A DNA stretch of 23,426 nucleotides from a candidate division WWE3 bacterium (GTDB lineage: Bacteria > Patescibacteriota > WWE3 > UBA101185 > UBA10185): contig PXDX01000012.1 of the NCBI GenBank assembly GCA_003564915.1, positions 1 to 23,426 on the forward strand, read 5' to 3'. Under the pieces are notes generated by a model. The model was not told where the DNA came from and made no database searches. It saw nothing but the letters and a program-made list of their open reading frames with translations. Shown one piece after another: positions 1 to 7,121 of the stretch (positions are counted from its first letter, which is position 1; the number at the start of each line of letters is the position of its first letter). A program made the position numbers and the translations under genes.

Positions 1-380
1 ACCTCCATCCCGTCGGAGTACTGATCCACCAAGCTAGCAATGATATCGTCTCCTTCATAACCGGGAACCGTAATTGAGCAGATTCCGAAACCCTCCAGTA
101 GATCGAGGAGTGCAGGGATCTGTACTTTCAACTCATCATCCATTGGCTTTCGATGTGCCTTGTACTCTTCAAACTGTTTTTTGCGTTCTGTTTCTTCTTC
201 ACTTTCCAATGCAGCCACAACATAGTCCGGCTGAATTAGTCTAAAGATATTAATTAGCATAGAAGCAACTCCGTAGACTGCATTTATTGGGCTATCATCG
301 GGTCCGGTCAAGGAAGAAGGGATAGCGTAATAAGCTCTGTGAAAAAAATTGAATGTATCTATAATAAGGAACTTAGGCAC
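1..380 (-). CDS. polA: DNA polymerase I (or 5'-3' exonuclease), N-terminal part, cut by window edge
   Basis: Translating the minus strand from GTG at 380 gives 126 residues that run off the left edge and match the N-terminal 5'-3' exonuclease domain of PolA, which removes RNA primers and flaps in replication and repair. Visible landmarks are an N-terminal LIID (Asp8), the PINAVYG helix (residues 31-37), the EEYKAHRKPM arch segment and VPGYEGDD, which carries the conserved E-x-D-D metal ligands. The position of the family's FDA aspartate (D67 in Taq, by my alignment) is Glu59 here, still acidic. GTG is chosen because an in-frame TAA lies five codons upstream and a perfect TATAAT ends six bases before it; there is no Shine-Dalgarno. 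Whether a polymerase domain follows is outside the window, so a stand-alone exonuclease is possible. Confidence 0.88.
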   Translation of the reverse strand, partial: MPKFLIIDTFNFFHRAYYAIPSSLTGPDDSPINAVYGVASMLINIFRLIQPDYVVAALESEEETERKKQFEEYKAHRKPMDDELKVQIPALLDLLEGFGICSITVPGYEGDDIIASLVDQYSDGME

Positions 381-386
381 AAGATA

Positions 387-392
387 ATTATA
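387..392 (-). promoter_or_regulatory. -10 box of polA, leaderless type
   Basis: The minus strand reads TATAAT, then six bases, then the GTG start of polA. Transcription would start on or within a base of the start codon. No convincing -35 hexamer stands 17 bases upstream, so this is a -10-only call. The gap between the upstream gene's stop and the polA start is only 18 bases. Confidence 0.6.
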
Positions 393-398
393 CCTGTA

Positions 399-1706
399 TT
401 AAGGTCCGATTTTTGCTTTGGCCTGGGTTAGAGCTGTTTCAGCATTGGTGCCTCCTAAGACGGCTTCCACGGCTTCTCTCAGAGCATCTACCTGACGTCT
501 ATTACCTGATCTTGCTGTTATTTCGGCACTGCGAGCATAAGGAGCGTCTTGAACATAAGCTCGTAAATAATCATTTAGAGCGAGTTCCTCGGCGAGGTCG
601 GTTCTGGCGTAAGGAGAGCCAAACCCTCTGCGTTCTGCGGAATCATTGAAAAACTTAAGCTGCTGTTCTCTTTCTGACAAGAAGGCTAGAAAATCCCAGG
701 CAGCATTAGCGTTCGCGCTCTCCGCTGAAACAACTTCCATCCAGAAAGTTCCCCAGGCTGCGGGCTCTTCGGGAGAAACTTGTGGAACGGGAGCAACTCC
801 CATGTTTATGCCGGGAGATGCGTTCAAGATATCTAAAATCTGCCAAGTGGGAACAAATATCATAGACACTTGACCGCTAGCAAAGGCATGCGAGGCTTCA
901 GGAAAATCCCTGCTCCAAACCCGATCCTCCTTAAGAAAATTAGTATAAAAAGTTAAAGCATCCCGTGCATTTCTTCCGTCAAGATCCTCAGGTATGGATA
1001 CTTTGGCCTGAGACCACATCAATCCTAAAATATCGGAAAAGTGATCGATGTTATCTACGGCCCCCATGGCAGCCCCTGCTCTTATCAATTCGTTGCCGGA
1101 ATACAAAGTAAGTTCGCGTGCCAATCTTCTAAATTCTTCCCAAGCTGTAGGAGGGGACTGCTGCCCTACTTCAGCAAAGTGGTCTCTGTTGTAAACCAAA
1201 GCAATTCCTTCATAGTATAAAGGTATTGCGTAAATATTCCCATCTATCACTGCGCTTTCTGCGGCAACCGGATAGAAAATCTCATTGTACTGATCCACGG
1301 TTATTGCCGATCGAGGGGCCGGAGCTAAATAACCCGCTCTGGCAAGAGAGGGAACCCAGCTGTTGTGAACTCTGATTATGTCGGGGGCGCCTCCTTCGCT
1401 AAGCCTGCTAAAAACCCTTTCCTTATAGGAAACGAGAGGGGTAAGTGCAGATCTGTCTTCGTAGTTGATTGTAACGTTGGTCTTGGTTTCGGTGTAATCT
1501 TCAATAAGAGATTCCATTACCTCAATGTTTTCCCATAAACCCCACATATTCAATGTAACCGGGCCGCTAACTATCTGTCCGGGGCCAGACCCCAGCCCCA
1601 AACCAGAAAGGAAATCTCCAATCAAGGGTAAATCTTCAATAGTACAAGCAGTCAATAAGAAGCTAAGTAATACTAATAAGGATATTGTAGGCAGTTTAGA
1701 CTTCAT
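399..1706 (-). CDS. Extracellular solute-binding lipoprotein (ABC transporter, family 1 type)
   Basis: This 435-residue protein starts with a lipoprotein signal peptide: charged MKSK, a hydrophobic stretch, and lipobox L-T-A-C with the lipidated Cys at 21. The mature part resembles sugar-type solute-binding proteins (SBP_bac_1/8): the opening strand VTLNMWGLWE, a GAPDII segment after the first domain, the hinge-like IPLYYEGIALVYN, and a late AAWDFLAFLSE. Length is normal for the family. It should sit on the outer face of the membrane and pass a ligand, often a sugar or oligosaccharide, to a permease. No permease or ATPase gene is in the window. Its ATG overlaps the stop of the upstream wzy-like gene (TAATG), so it ends the murT operon, but it also has its own promoter inside that gene. 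The ligand cannot be read from sequence. Confidence 0.88.
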   Translation of the reverse strand: MKSKLPTISLLVLLSFLLTACTIEDLPLIGDFLSGLGLGSGPGQIVSGPVTLNMWGLWENIEVMESLIEDYTETKTNVTINYEDRSALTPLVSYKERVFSRLSEGGAPDIIRVHNSWVPSLARAGYLAPAPRSAITVDQYNEIFYPVAAESAVIDGNIYAIPLYYEGIALVYNRDHFAEVGQQSPPTAWEEFRRLARELTLYSGNELIRAGAAMGAVDNIDHFSDILGLMWSQAKVSIPEDLDGRNARDALTFYTNFLKEDRVWSRDFPEASHAFASGQVSMIFVPTWQILDILNASPGINMGVAPVPQVSPEEPAAWGTFWMEVVSAESANANAAWDFLAFLSEREQQLKFFNDSAERRGFGSPYARTDLAEELALNDYLRAYVQDAPYARSAEITARSGNRRQVDALREAVEAVLGGTNAETALTQAKAKIGP

Positions 1707-2947
1707 TACTTTAAATTGTACTGTAATGTCAATCCTAACGTCAACCAGATAAGAATATTGATCTGATGGGAGGTGATTGGAAAATGATCAAAAAAAGCCA
1801 AGAACATCAACACAATAAGCAGAACTATTAGTGTGCGCGGATAAAGTCCTGACACCGGCTGCTTTAAAAAGTGGAAAGCTTTTCTTAGGGTAAGTGTCAA
1901 AAAAGCAACTAGAAAGATCGTAGCGAAAATTCCTGTCTCCGCCAAAATCAAAAGATAGGCATTATGTATGGGTTGGGTAAATCTAGGAAAGTTAAAAGCA
2001 GCCGATACTCTGTCGACGTGACGCACAAAGTTGTTTATACCAACCCCAAAAAGCGGACGGTTCTTTATCATGTCCACTCCTGCCAATATTAGATTCCTGC
2101 GTCTAAAAACAGAGGCATCCCCAAAGTTAGACAAAGCTATGAAAATATTCATTAAAACTCCCAAGAACAGGGTCAGTATCGAGGTTAAAGGTATCAGACG
2201 TTTGGGTAGTATGAGCAGTAAGGATCCTATAAACAGAGCTAGGATACCTGTCCGACTATATGTAAGAAATAGACATGCGGTACCTAAAACTACGGGAATA
2301 TAGTAAGTCCGCTTCTTAGGACTCGCTGCCAAAATGAACAAGATGCAGAATACTAAGTAAGCGGCAAAAGTGTTAGGGTGACGAAAGAGCCCGTAGGGAG
2401 GTACGCGGGTAAATCCTCTAAAAGAAACACGCGTAATATTATATGTTGAAATATTGTAAGGCTGCTCTCCCAAAACCAAATAGTTATTGAAGACACTCCC
2501 TTTATTATGCCATTGCGCCAACCCTAAAATGCTAAGCAAAAACAAATTTATAGCAAAGATCTTTAAAAGTACAGGAAACGCCTTATACAAATTTACCCGT
2601 GAGAACGTGTAAAAACCAAAACCCGCATATAGGATTAATCTCCCATAAGCTGCCCACGTAGATGCAGTGGGATTAGTAGAAAGTATTGAGAACAAGATTG
2701 ACGTTAAAAACAATATACTAAGCGCTACCTCCCAATAGCCCAAAGACTTTTTAAAGGATTTATAAAGTCCGGGAATACTAATAATTATTAGGGCCGCGAT
2801 CAGGATATCCTGAACATAGATCGTCGGGATTAGATAATCTATCAATTTTCCATAGACATAGCTGGATTCTAAAATGAAATGCTTTCCCAAATTGACCGGA
2901 GTTAGAAAGACTATGGCGTAGAAAAGTAACTTTTCCGCTTTTCTCAT
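1706..2947 (-). CDS. O-antigen ligase / Wzy-type polymerase family membrane protein
   Basis: This is a 413-residue, very hydrophobic protein with about ten to twelve membrane segments and a large loop containing the Wzy_C/O-antigen-ligase hallmarks: RHPNTFAAY, TYSRTGILAL, a segment with R-x-N-L-I-L-A-x-V-D-M-I-K-N-R-P-L-F-G-V-G, and QPIHNAYLLILAETG. Members of this family polymerise or transfer undecaprenyl-linked glycans on the outer face of the cytoplasmic membrane; the Arg and His residues in these loops are the usual catalytic candidates. In a monoderm the product could be a cell-wall-linked or lipid-linked polysaccharide, or a glycosylated protein. It overlaps gatD upstream by ATGA and the lipoprotein gene downstream by TAATG, so translation is probably coupled. 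No Shine-Dalgarno is seen. Ligase and polymerase cannot be separated by sequence alone. Confidence 0.82.
   Translation of the reverse strand: MRKAEKLLFYAIVFLTPVNLGKHFILESSYVYGKLIDYLIPTIYVQDILIAALIIISIPGLYKSFKKSLGYWEVALSILFLTSILFSILSTNPTASTWAAYGRLILYAGFGFYTFSRVNLYKAFPVLLKIFAINLFLLSILGLAQWHNKGSVFNNYLVLGEQPYNISTYNITRVSFRGFTRVPPYGLFRHPNTFAAYLVFCILFILAASPKKRTYYIPVVLGTACLFLTYSRTGILALFIGSLLLILPKRLIPLTSILTLFLGVLMNIFIALSNFGDASVFRRRNLILAGVDMIKNRPLFGVGINNFVRHVDRVSAAFNFPRFTQPIHNAYLLILAETGIFATIFLVAFLTLTLRKAFHFLKQPVSGLYPRTLIVLLIVLMFLAFFDHFPITSHQINILIWLTLGLTLQYNLK
1715..1744 (-). promoter_or_regulatory. Internal promoter for the solute-binding lipoprotein
   Basis: On the minus strand TTGACG (1739-1744), an 18-base spacer and TACAAT (1715-1720) are followed by eight bases and the ATG of the lipoprotein gene. 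Both hexamers match the sigma-70 consensus in five of six positions. The promoter lies inside the 3' end of the wzy-like gene and predicts a nearly leaderless mRNA, allowing the lipoprotein to be expressed above the level of the operon. Confidence 0.6.
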
Positions 2948-3798
2948 CTTATAAGTTTTTTGGACTCTAGATGGGCAGAAATTATTACCTCGTCATTAAG
3001 TCTTGGCAATTCAGGGATCTTTAAAGCTTTGGAGATAAGGTAATCTGCTAAATGAGGGTTCCTGGCCAAAATAGGACCATGTAGATATGTTCCTACCATG
3101 TTCTTGTGTACTACGCCTTCGGTCTTATCAGACTGATTGTTACCTCCTTCAGAAACGGTATATCCCAAAGGAGACACTTCTTCATCCAAATAAGTCCTCC
3201 CTCCGTGATTTTCAAATCCTACAAGTGTATGAAGAGATTTTCCCGTTTCTTTCTCTTCTTCCGGTAAAATCTCCGACACTCTTTTGAATACAGGATCCTC
3301 CAATAAGACCGGGGAGGCTTCAGAAACAACATTACCTACCATACGGGGCTCATCAACTCCGGGATGTTCCGTAAAGAAGTCCAGAAATTTTAATCCCTCC
3401 ATTATCTCTCCGGCTGCTCCCTTATAGTAACTACCAAGCAATTGATATGATCCGCAGATAAAAAGACCAACTCCTCCATAATCTAAGTACTCTGTCAAAG
3501 AAGAGCCTTTTTTCTCCAAAAGATCTTTATAGATGTGTTGCTGATTTAAATCCGGCCCTCCTCCCATGAAAACCAGATTCAATGATTCCATCAAGGCAGG
3601 GTCTATAAAAGTGTCCAAATCTATTTTCTCGATTTCTACTGGAATTCCCCTTAAAGAGGATCGACTTACTAGAATTTCAATATTTCCACTATCCCCGTAT
3701 AAGTTTAAAAAGTCGGGATAGAACCAACCTATTCTTAACTTCTTCCCCAGGTTCTTCCCAAATTCCGCGGATTTTTTACAGCCTTCCAGTAAGTTCAT
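2944..3798 (-). CDS. gatD: Lipid II isoglutaminyl synthase, glutaminase subunit GatD
   Basis: The protein (284 residues from ATG 3798) is a CobB/CobQ-like class I glutamine amidotransferase. It supplies ammonia from glutamine to MurT, which amidates the D-Glu of the lipid II stem peptide. Family landmarks are RIGWFYPDFLNLYGDSGN (22-39), FMGGGPDLNQQ, the nucleophile Cys115 in LFICGSYQLLG, FENHGGRTYL, and His240 in GTYLHGPILARNP. The frame is open to a GTG at 3822, which would add eight residues. I prefer ATG 3798 because it overlaps the murT stop as ATGA and has GGGGAG nine bases upstream, one of the few good Shine-Dalgarno sequences here. It in turn overlaps the next gene by ATGA. Adjacency to MurT makes the assignment firm. 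Confidence 0.92.
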   Translation of the reverse strand: MNLLEGCKKSAEFGKNLGKKLRIGWFYPDFLNLYGDSGNIEILVSRSSLRGIPVEIEKIDLDTFIDPALMESLNLVFMGGGPDLNQQHIYKDLLEKKGSSLTEYLDYGGVGLFICGSYQLLGSYYKGAAGEIMEGLKFLDFFTEHPGVDEPRMVGNVVSEASPVLLEDPVFKRVSEILPEEEKETGKSLHTLVGFENHGGRTYLDEEVSPLGYTVSEGGNNQSDKTEGVVHKNMVGTYLHGPILARNPHLADYLISKALKIPELPRLNDEVIISAHLESKKLIR

Positions 3799-4955
3799 AA
3801 TATATTTCTCCCCAAAAGGCACTCTCTAAATTCAAGCATAGCTGAGTAGTTGGGAAGAACTGCTACTTTGCTTCCTGCTACACGTTCCAACTCCTCCATA
3901 GAGGTATGGTCCGTATTTATGACCTCAATTATTCCTGCGTAACCTAACCTTATTTCCATATCCAAATGCCTTGTTCCCGCCACATATATATTTTTCCCCA
4001 TACACACCTGCCGAAGCTTATAAGAATCGATATCGTATATCCAGGAGACATCCCTCCCGTCAGGGATCCCGTCATTCAAAATAATCAAAAGAGAGTCATA
4101 TAAAGTATTGCTTTGATTTAACATCTCTACATTATTATTGAAACTCGCGGGGTTCTTGGCCAGAAAAAGATCCAACTCCTTTCCGTCAAAGTAAACCTTT
4201 TCCCCTCTCCCAAACACGGGTTTAAAATTAGGTAAACTGGTTTCTATAGATCTCTCCGATACACCTACGCTTTTAACTGCCAAAGCAGCGGCATTTACAT
4301 TATAAGAGTTGAAAGTTCCTGATAGAGGACTAAGTTTTAAGTAATCATCGGAACCGTCAAACCTCAGGACGGGTCCTTCGTAGGAGCTCATAATCTTTTC
4401 CAGATGGGGAGAGTCCGTGTTGATTACGAGTGTGGAAAGATCCTCACCCAAAGACCCCTTACAAGACCCAATGTAGTCGCTCAAAGCAACTGACCATCTT
4501 TCTAGTATGGAATCTATTTCCCCATATCTATCCAGCTGATCTCTGGAGAGACCTGTAAAGACAATTGTCCGCGGTTTCAAATGTTTTAGGACTAAATCAA
4601 AATTTAACTCGTCTACTTCCAAGACCGCGAAATCGTCTATAACACGCCCAAAAATATTGGTTCTTAGCAGAAGCGTTGTTAGAACTCCGCTAAGAAGATT
4701 AGCTCCCGATCTGTTAGCAGTGACTGAAAAACCCTCCTCCCTTAAAAAGTGAGCTATCAGAGCAGACGTGGTTGTCTTACCGTTCGTTCCCGTGACCAAA
4801 ATAACTCCCTGCGAAAAACCTCTTCGAAAATTTGACCATATTTTCGGAAAAAACTTATTGACAATATGGCCGGGCCAAGTATAACCGTTCCCCAAATTGA
4901 ATAGTTTAATTAAGCGATGAAGTACCTTAGTAAACCATACTGATATTAGATACAT
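3795..4955 (-). CDS. murT: Lipid II isoglutaminyl synthase, Mur-ligase-like subunit MurT (no zinc ribbon)
   Basis: This Mur-ligase-fold protein activates the alpha-carboxyl of D-Glu in lipid II with ATP and amidates it with ammonia from GatD. Seen are an N-terminal membrane-proximal stretch, the P-loop TGTNGKTTT (55-63), NRSGANLLSG (81-90) typical of MurT, EVDE, LSGTFNSYNVNAA, FLAKNPASFNN and the C-terminal DGRDVSWIYD, the Asp-rich motif linked to the GatD triad. Only three cysteines occur (165, 318, 379), far apart, so the Cys4 zinc ribbon of Staphylococcus and Streptococcus MurT is missing; 386 residues is correspondingly short. A first ATG at 4964 lies inside a TATAAT box, so ATG 4955, seven bases after that box, is the better start. 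It heads the envelope operon. Confidence 0.9.
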   Translation of the reverse strand: MYLISVWFTKVLHRLIKLFNLGNGYTWPGHIVNKFFPKIWSNFRRGFSQGVILVTGTNGKTTTSALIAHFLREEGFSVTANRSGANLLSGVLTTLLLRTNIFGRVIDDFAVLEVDELNFDLVLKHLKPRTIVFTGLSRDQLDRYGEIDSILERWSVALSDYIGSCKGSLGEDLSTLVINTDSPHLEKIMSSYEGPVLRFDGSDDYLKLSPLSGTFNSYNVNAAALAVKSVGVSERSIETSLPNFKPVFGRGEKVYFDGKELDLFLAKNPASFNNNVEMLNQSNTLYDSLLIILNDGIPDGRDVSWIYDIDSYKLRQVCMGKNIYVAGTRHLDMEIRLGYAGIIEVINTDHTSMEELERVAGSKVAVLPNYSAMLEFRECLLGRNIL

Positions 4956-4962
4956 TATCCAC

Positions 4963-4992
4963 ATTATAGTGCATTATTAATTCATATATAAA
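4963..4992 (-). promoter_or_regulatory. murT operon promoter, overlapped by a DnaA box
   Basis: The minus strand has TTTATA (4987-4992), an 18-base spacer and a perfect TATAAT (4963-4968), then seven bases to the ATG at 4955. The bases between the -10 box and the start form TGTGGATAA, a perfect DnaA box on the opposite strand (4955-4963), so DnaA bound here would cover the end of the -10 box and the expected start point. Confidence 0.6.
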
Positions 4993-4998
4993 ACTCAG

Positions 4999-5025
4999 TA
5001 GTAGTCTTAGTAGTGTTGTGGATAT
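4999..5025 (+). other. DnaA-trio-like unwinding element beside a DnaA box
   Basis: Reading the plus strand in threes gives TAG (4999), TAG (5002), TCT (5005), TAG (5008), TAG (5011), TGT (5014) and then the DnaA-box-like TGTGGATAT (5017-5025). The AT-rich stretch 4965-4995 lies on the other side of the TAG repeats. This order (AT-rich DNA, 3'-GAT-5' triplets, DnaA box) is the geometry described for basal origin unwinding systems. A GC-rich block between triplets and box, usual in Bacillus, is not seen. Confidence 0.45.
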
Positions 5026-5266
5026 GTTGATACTTTGAAAATCAATTTAACCTGAGGCAGGGAAGGCCTCTTTACTTTGTGTATATCTGTAGATCTCTTT
5101 ACCTAAAAAGAGGAAGGTACGTTCTTGGATTAGAAACCCACTTTCTAAAAGGTTCATATATGTTGAAAAGTTACTATAAAATGTGGATTTAATTGTGGAT
5201 TAGTAGGAGTATTTATCCACAAGTCCTATAGAAGTTTGGAATTTTCCACAAATATTAACAAAGTAT

Positions 5267-6700
5267 CTACATTGAGAAAATCAGCTGCTTAATGTTTCTA
5301 ACATCCTGCTCTACTCGCGGTTCCTCGCGTATCTTTTGTCCGATCTTATCCGCCCCGTGCATAACGGTTGTGTGGTCGCGTCCTCCCAGGAGCTCGCCGA
5401 TCGCTATCAGTGGAGTTCCCGTCATGTCCTTGAGTAAATACATAGCAATTTGACGCGGCACCACGATTTCCTTCGTTCTTCTTCTCCCCTTAATATCCGT
5501 CTTACTTATAGAAAAATATTTACACACCGCATTCATTATGGCATTGGGATTTACTATGGTTCTTTTATCGGGAACCCTTTGGCCGAGAGTCTCGGCTGTA
5601 AAATCTACGGTAATATTCTCCTGCTTTGCTCTAGCTTCCAGAAGAACTTGTAAATAAGCGCCTTCTAGTTCTCTGATATTGGTATCTACTTTTTCTGCAA
5701 TAAATCCGATAACTTCGTTAGATATGCTGTCTTGATTTTCGTCCCTTCTCTTTCTTAAGATAGCAGTTCTCATTTCCAAGTCCGGTTTTTGTATGTCTAC
5801 CGTAATACCGCTTCCAAAACGGGAAGTGATTCTTTCCTCCAGGTCAACGAAATCCTGAGGAGGCCTGTCCGAAGTGAGTACAATTTGCTTTCCCGCAAGA
5901 TGCAAGGCGTTGAATGTATGGAAGATTTCCTCCTGGGTAGATTCCCTCCCTACTATGAATTGAATATCATCGATAAGGAGAACATCAGCCTCCCTGAACT
6001 TTTTTCGAAATTTATTAGATGTGTATTTGTTATTTCGGGTGCCGCTCTGAATTGCCTCTACCAACTCATTTGTGAACTGTTCGCTGGTTGTATAGACAAC
6101 TTTAAGATTCGGTTTGTCCTGGATAATTTTGTTTCCTATGGCCTGCATGATATGGGTTTTTCCTAACCCCACCCCGGAATATATGAACAGGGGATTGTAC
6201 TGTTTTCCTGGAGACTGCGCTACGGCCCATGCCACTGAGTAGGCAAGTTGGTTATTGGATCCCGTAACAAAACTTTCAAAATTGAAATGAGGTGTTAACC
6301 CGGACTCTCTCGTATTAAGTTTGGTTGTTTTATTTGCGGACTTTTGGAGGCTTGTAAACAACGGGGGATTCATAGCACTTTTCGTATCTCCTCGCGCTGC
6401 GTTTGATTCAACTTTACCTACCTTAAAGAGCAGTTCGTAATTGCCCTGTGCAATTTTGTTCACACTTTCTTGTATAAGGGAGCGGTATTTTTGAAGGTTG
6501 TCCAGCGCCAGTTTGGAGGGACAGACTATCTCCAGAGAACTTTCCGTGGGATTCTCTGCTTTGGTGCTTTGAAACCAGGTCTTATAGACGTATTCAGTAA
6601 GGCACAGATTCATTTCTGCCAAAACGGCTCTCCAGAGAGAGGCTGCGTTCGGAATATTTTTTTGCTTGGTTTGGGTTGTGGTTTTCTCTACTTGTTTCAC
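5267..6700 (-). CDS. dnaA: Chromosomal replication initiator protein DnaA
   Basis: DnaA binds DnaA boxes at the origin, opens the duplex and loads the helicase. All four domains are present: an N-terminal helicase-loader-contact domain (LWRAVLAEMN, ending near residue 95), a variable linker, the AAA+ domain with Walker A GVGLGKT (176-182), Walker B VLLIDDIQF and EERITSRFGSG, and the DNA-binding domain IV with the signature GGRDHTTVMHGADKIG close to the C-terminus. Length, 477 residues, is normal. The frame extends to a TTG at 6724; I prefer GTG 6700, ten bases after a TAAAAT, because TTG would add eight residues outside the family's usual start. It reads leftward, away from rpmH, with DnaA boxes in both flanks, which suggests autoregulation. 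dnaN is not its neighbour. Confidence 0.96.
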   Translation of the reverse strand: MKQVEKTTTQTKQKNIPNAASLWRAVLAEMNLCLTEYVYKTWFQSTKAENPTESSLEIVCPSKLALDNLQKYRSLIQESVNKIAQGNYELLFKVGKVESNAARGDTKSAMNPPLFTSLQKSANKTTKLNTRESGLTPHFNFESFVTGSNNQLAYSVAWAVAQSPGKQYNPLFIYSGVGLGKTHIMQAIGNKIIQDKPNLKVVYTTSEQFTNELVEAIQSGTRNNKYTSNKFRKKFREADVLLIDDIQFIVGRESTQEEIFHTFNALHLAGKQIVLTSDRPPQDFVDLEERITSRFGSGITVDIQKPDLEMRTAILRKRRDENQDSISNEVIGFIAEKVDTNIRELEGAYLQVLLEARAKQENITVDFTAETLGQRVPDKRTIVNPNAIMNAVCKYFSISKTDIKGRRRTKEIVVPRQIAMYLLKDMTGTPLIAIGELLGGRDHTTVMHGADKIGQKIREEPRVEQDVRNIKQLIFSM

Positions 6701-6905
6701 AATATAATATATTTTAAAGGTCAATACTTTACGCTTTTCTTATCAGGCATACTCAGATACATGTGTATAACTTTATCCAACTTATCCACAATATAAAAGC
6801 AATATGCGTTGCACTTTTACGGAAATCCATCCAAAAAACTTGCCGCTAAAGCTATCGATTTAAAATAGAATAAAAATGATTAGGGTTTTTGTAGGCTATG
6901 CAGCA
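6701..6905. other. Candidate replication origin, part 2 (dnaA-rpmH divergent spacer)
   Basis: This is the divergent upstream region of dnaA (left) and rpmH (right). It holds a perfect DnaA box TTATCCACA at 6782-6790, a one-mismatch copy TGTGTATAA at 6762-6770 and a weaker TTATCCAAC at 6773-6781. These lie about 60-90 bases upstream of the dnaA start. From 6828 to 6890 the DNA is A/T-rich. No gene is seen. In Bacillus the equivalent spacer carries one half of a bipartite origin and represses dnaA through DnaA binding; the same is inferred here. Confidence 0.6.
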
Positions 6906-6934
6906 TTGACTTGCGGGCGTTATTTCGTTATTAT
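6906..6934 (+). promoter_or_regulatory. rpmH promoter, nearly leaderless
   Basis: TTGACT (6906-6911), a 17-base spacer and TATTAT (6929-6934) form the best sigma-70 promoter in the origin block. The -10 box ends ten bases before the rpmH ATG at 6945, so the leader would be only a few bases. It also shows that the longer open frame from 6876 is not the true start. This promoter probably drives the rightward operon. Confidence 0.75.
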
Positions 6935-6944
6935 GACCCTTGCT

Positions 6945-7115
6945 ATGCCTAAAAGAACTTGGCAACCAAAAAAGAAGAAGCGTCTAAGGAAACACGGGTT
7001 CCTTAAACTGCGGTCTACTAAGGGAGGGAAAAACATACTCAAACGTAGACGGGCAAAAGGACGTAAAGTCCTGGCGCGTTTCTACAAAGGCAAGCAAAGC
7101 CGAAATATTAGATAA
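6945..7115 (+). CDS. rpmH: 50S ribosomal protein L34
   Basis: The 56-residue protein begins MPKRTWQPKKKKRLRKHGF and is about one third Lys/Arg, matching L34, a small protein of the large ribosomal subunit that is embedded in 23S rRNA. It is a little longer than the common 44-46 residues, with a C-terminal extension rich in Lys and Arg. The frame is open upstream to 6876, but that part overlaps the promoter and does not resemble L34, so ATG 6945 is chosen. It is the first gene of the rightward cluster, six bases before rnpA, the usual origin-side order. Confidence 0.95.
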   Translation: MPKRTWQPKKKKRLRKHGFLKLRSTKGGKNILKRRRAKGRKVLARFYKGKQSRNIR

Positions 7116-7121
7116 TGACTT

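Larger units (their letters stand above)
4955..5266. other. oriC: Candidate replication origin, part 1 (murT-dnaA spacer, no gene)
   Basis: This spacer is AT-rich and holds a cluster of DnaA boxes (consensus TTATCCACA). Perfect copies lie at 4955-4963 and 5213-5221 on the plus strand. One-mismatch copies lie at 5017-5025 (minus), 5194-5202 (minus) and 5242-5250 (plus, TTTTCCACA). A two-mismatch copy lies at 5182-5190 (minus). Between them are two short hairpins, GAGGC/GCCTC (5054-5070) and CTCTTT/AAAGAG (5095-5112); neither has a T-run typical of a terminator. The stretch 4965-4995 is nearly all A/T and could be the unwinding region. No open reading frame of note is present. Placement next to dnaA with change of gene direction across the dnaA-rpmH region supports an origin. 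Confidence 0.72.

Noticed and set aside
5054..5112. dnaA terminator hairpins
   Set aside because: Both stems are five or six base pairs, lie 150 or more bases past the dnaA stop and have no T-run in the right direction.
6701..6724. TTG start of dnaA eight codons upstream
   Set aside because: GTG at 6700 is a better initiator and still includes the whole of domain I; the extra residues have no family match. It is not excluded.
6719..6724. TTGACC as a -35 box for dnaA
   Set aside because: No -10-like hexamer lies 16-18 bases downstream; the A/T-rich hexamers are only 2-12 bases away.
6876..6944. N-terminal extension of rpmH by 23 codons
   Set aside because: The stretch contains the TTGACT-N17-TATTAT promoter and does not resemble L34; the family start is at 6945.
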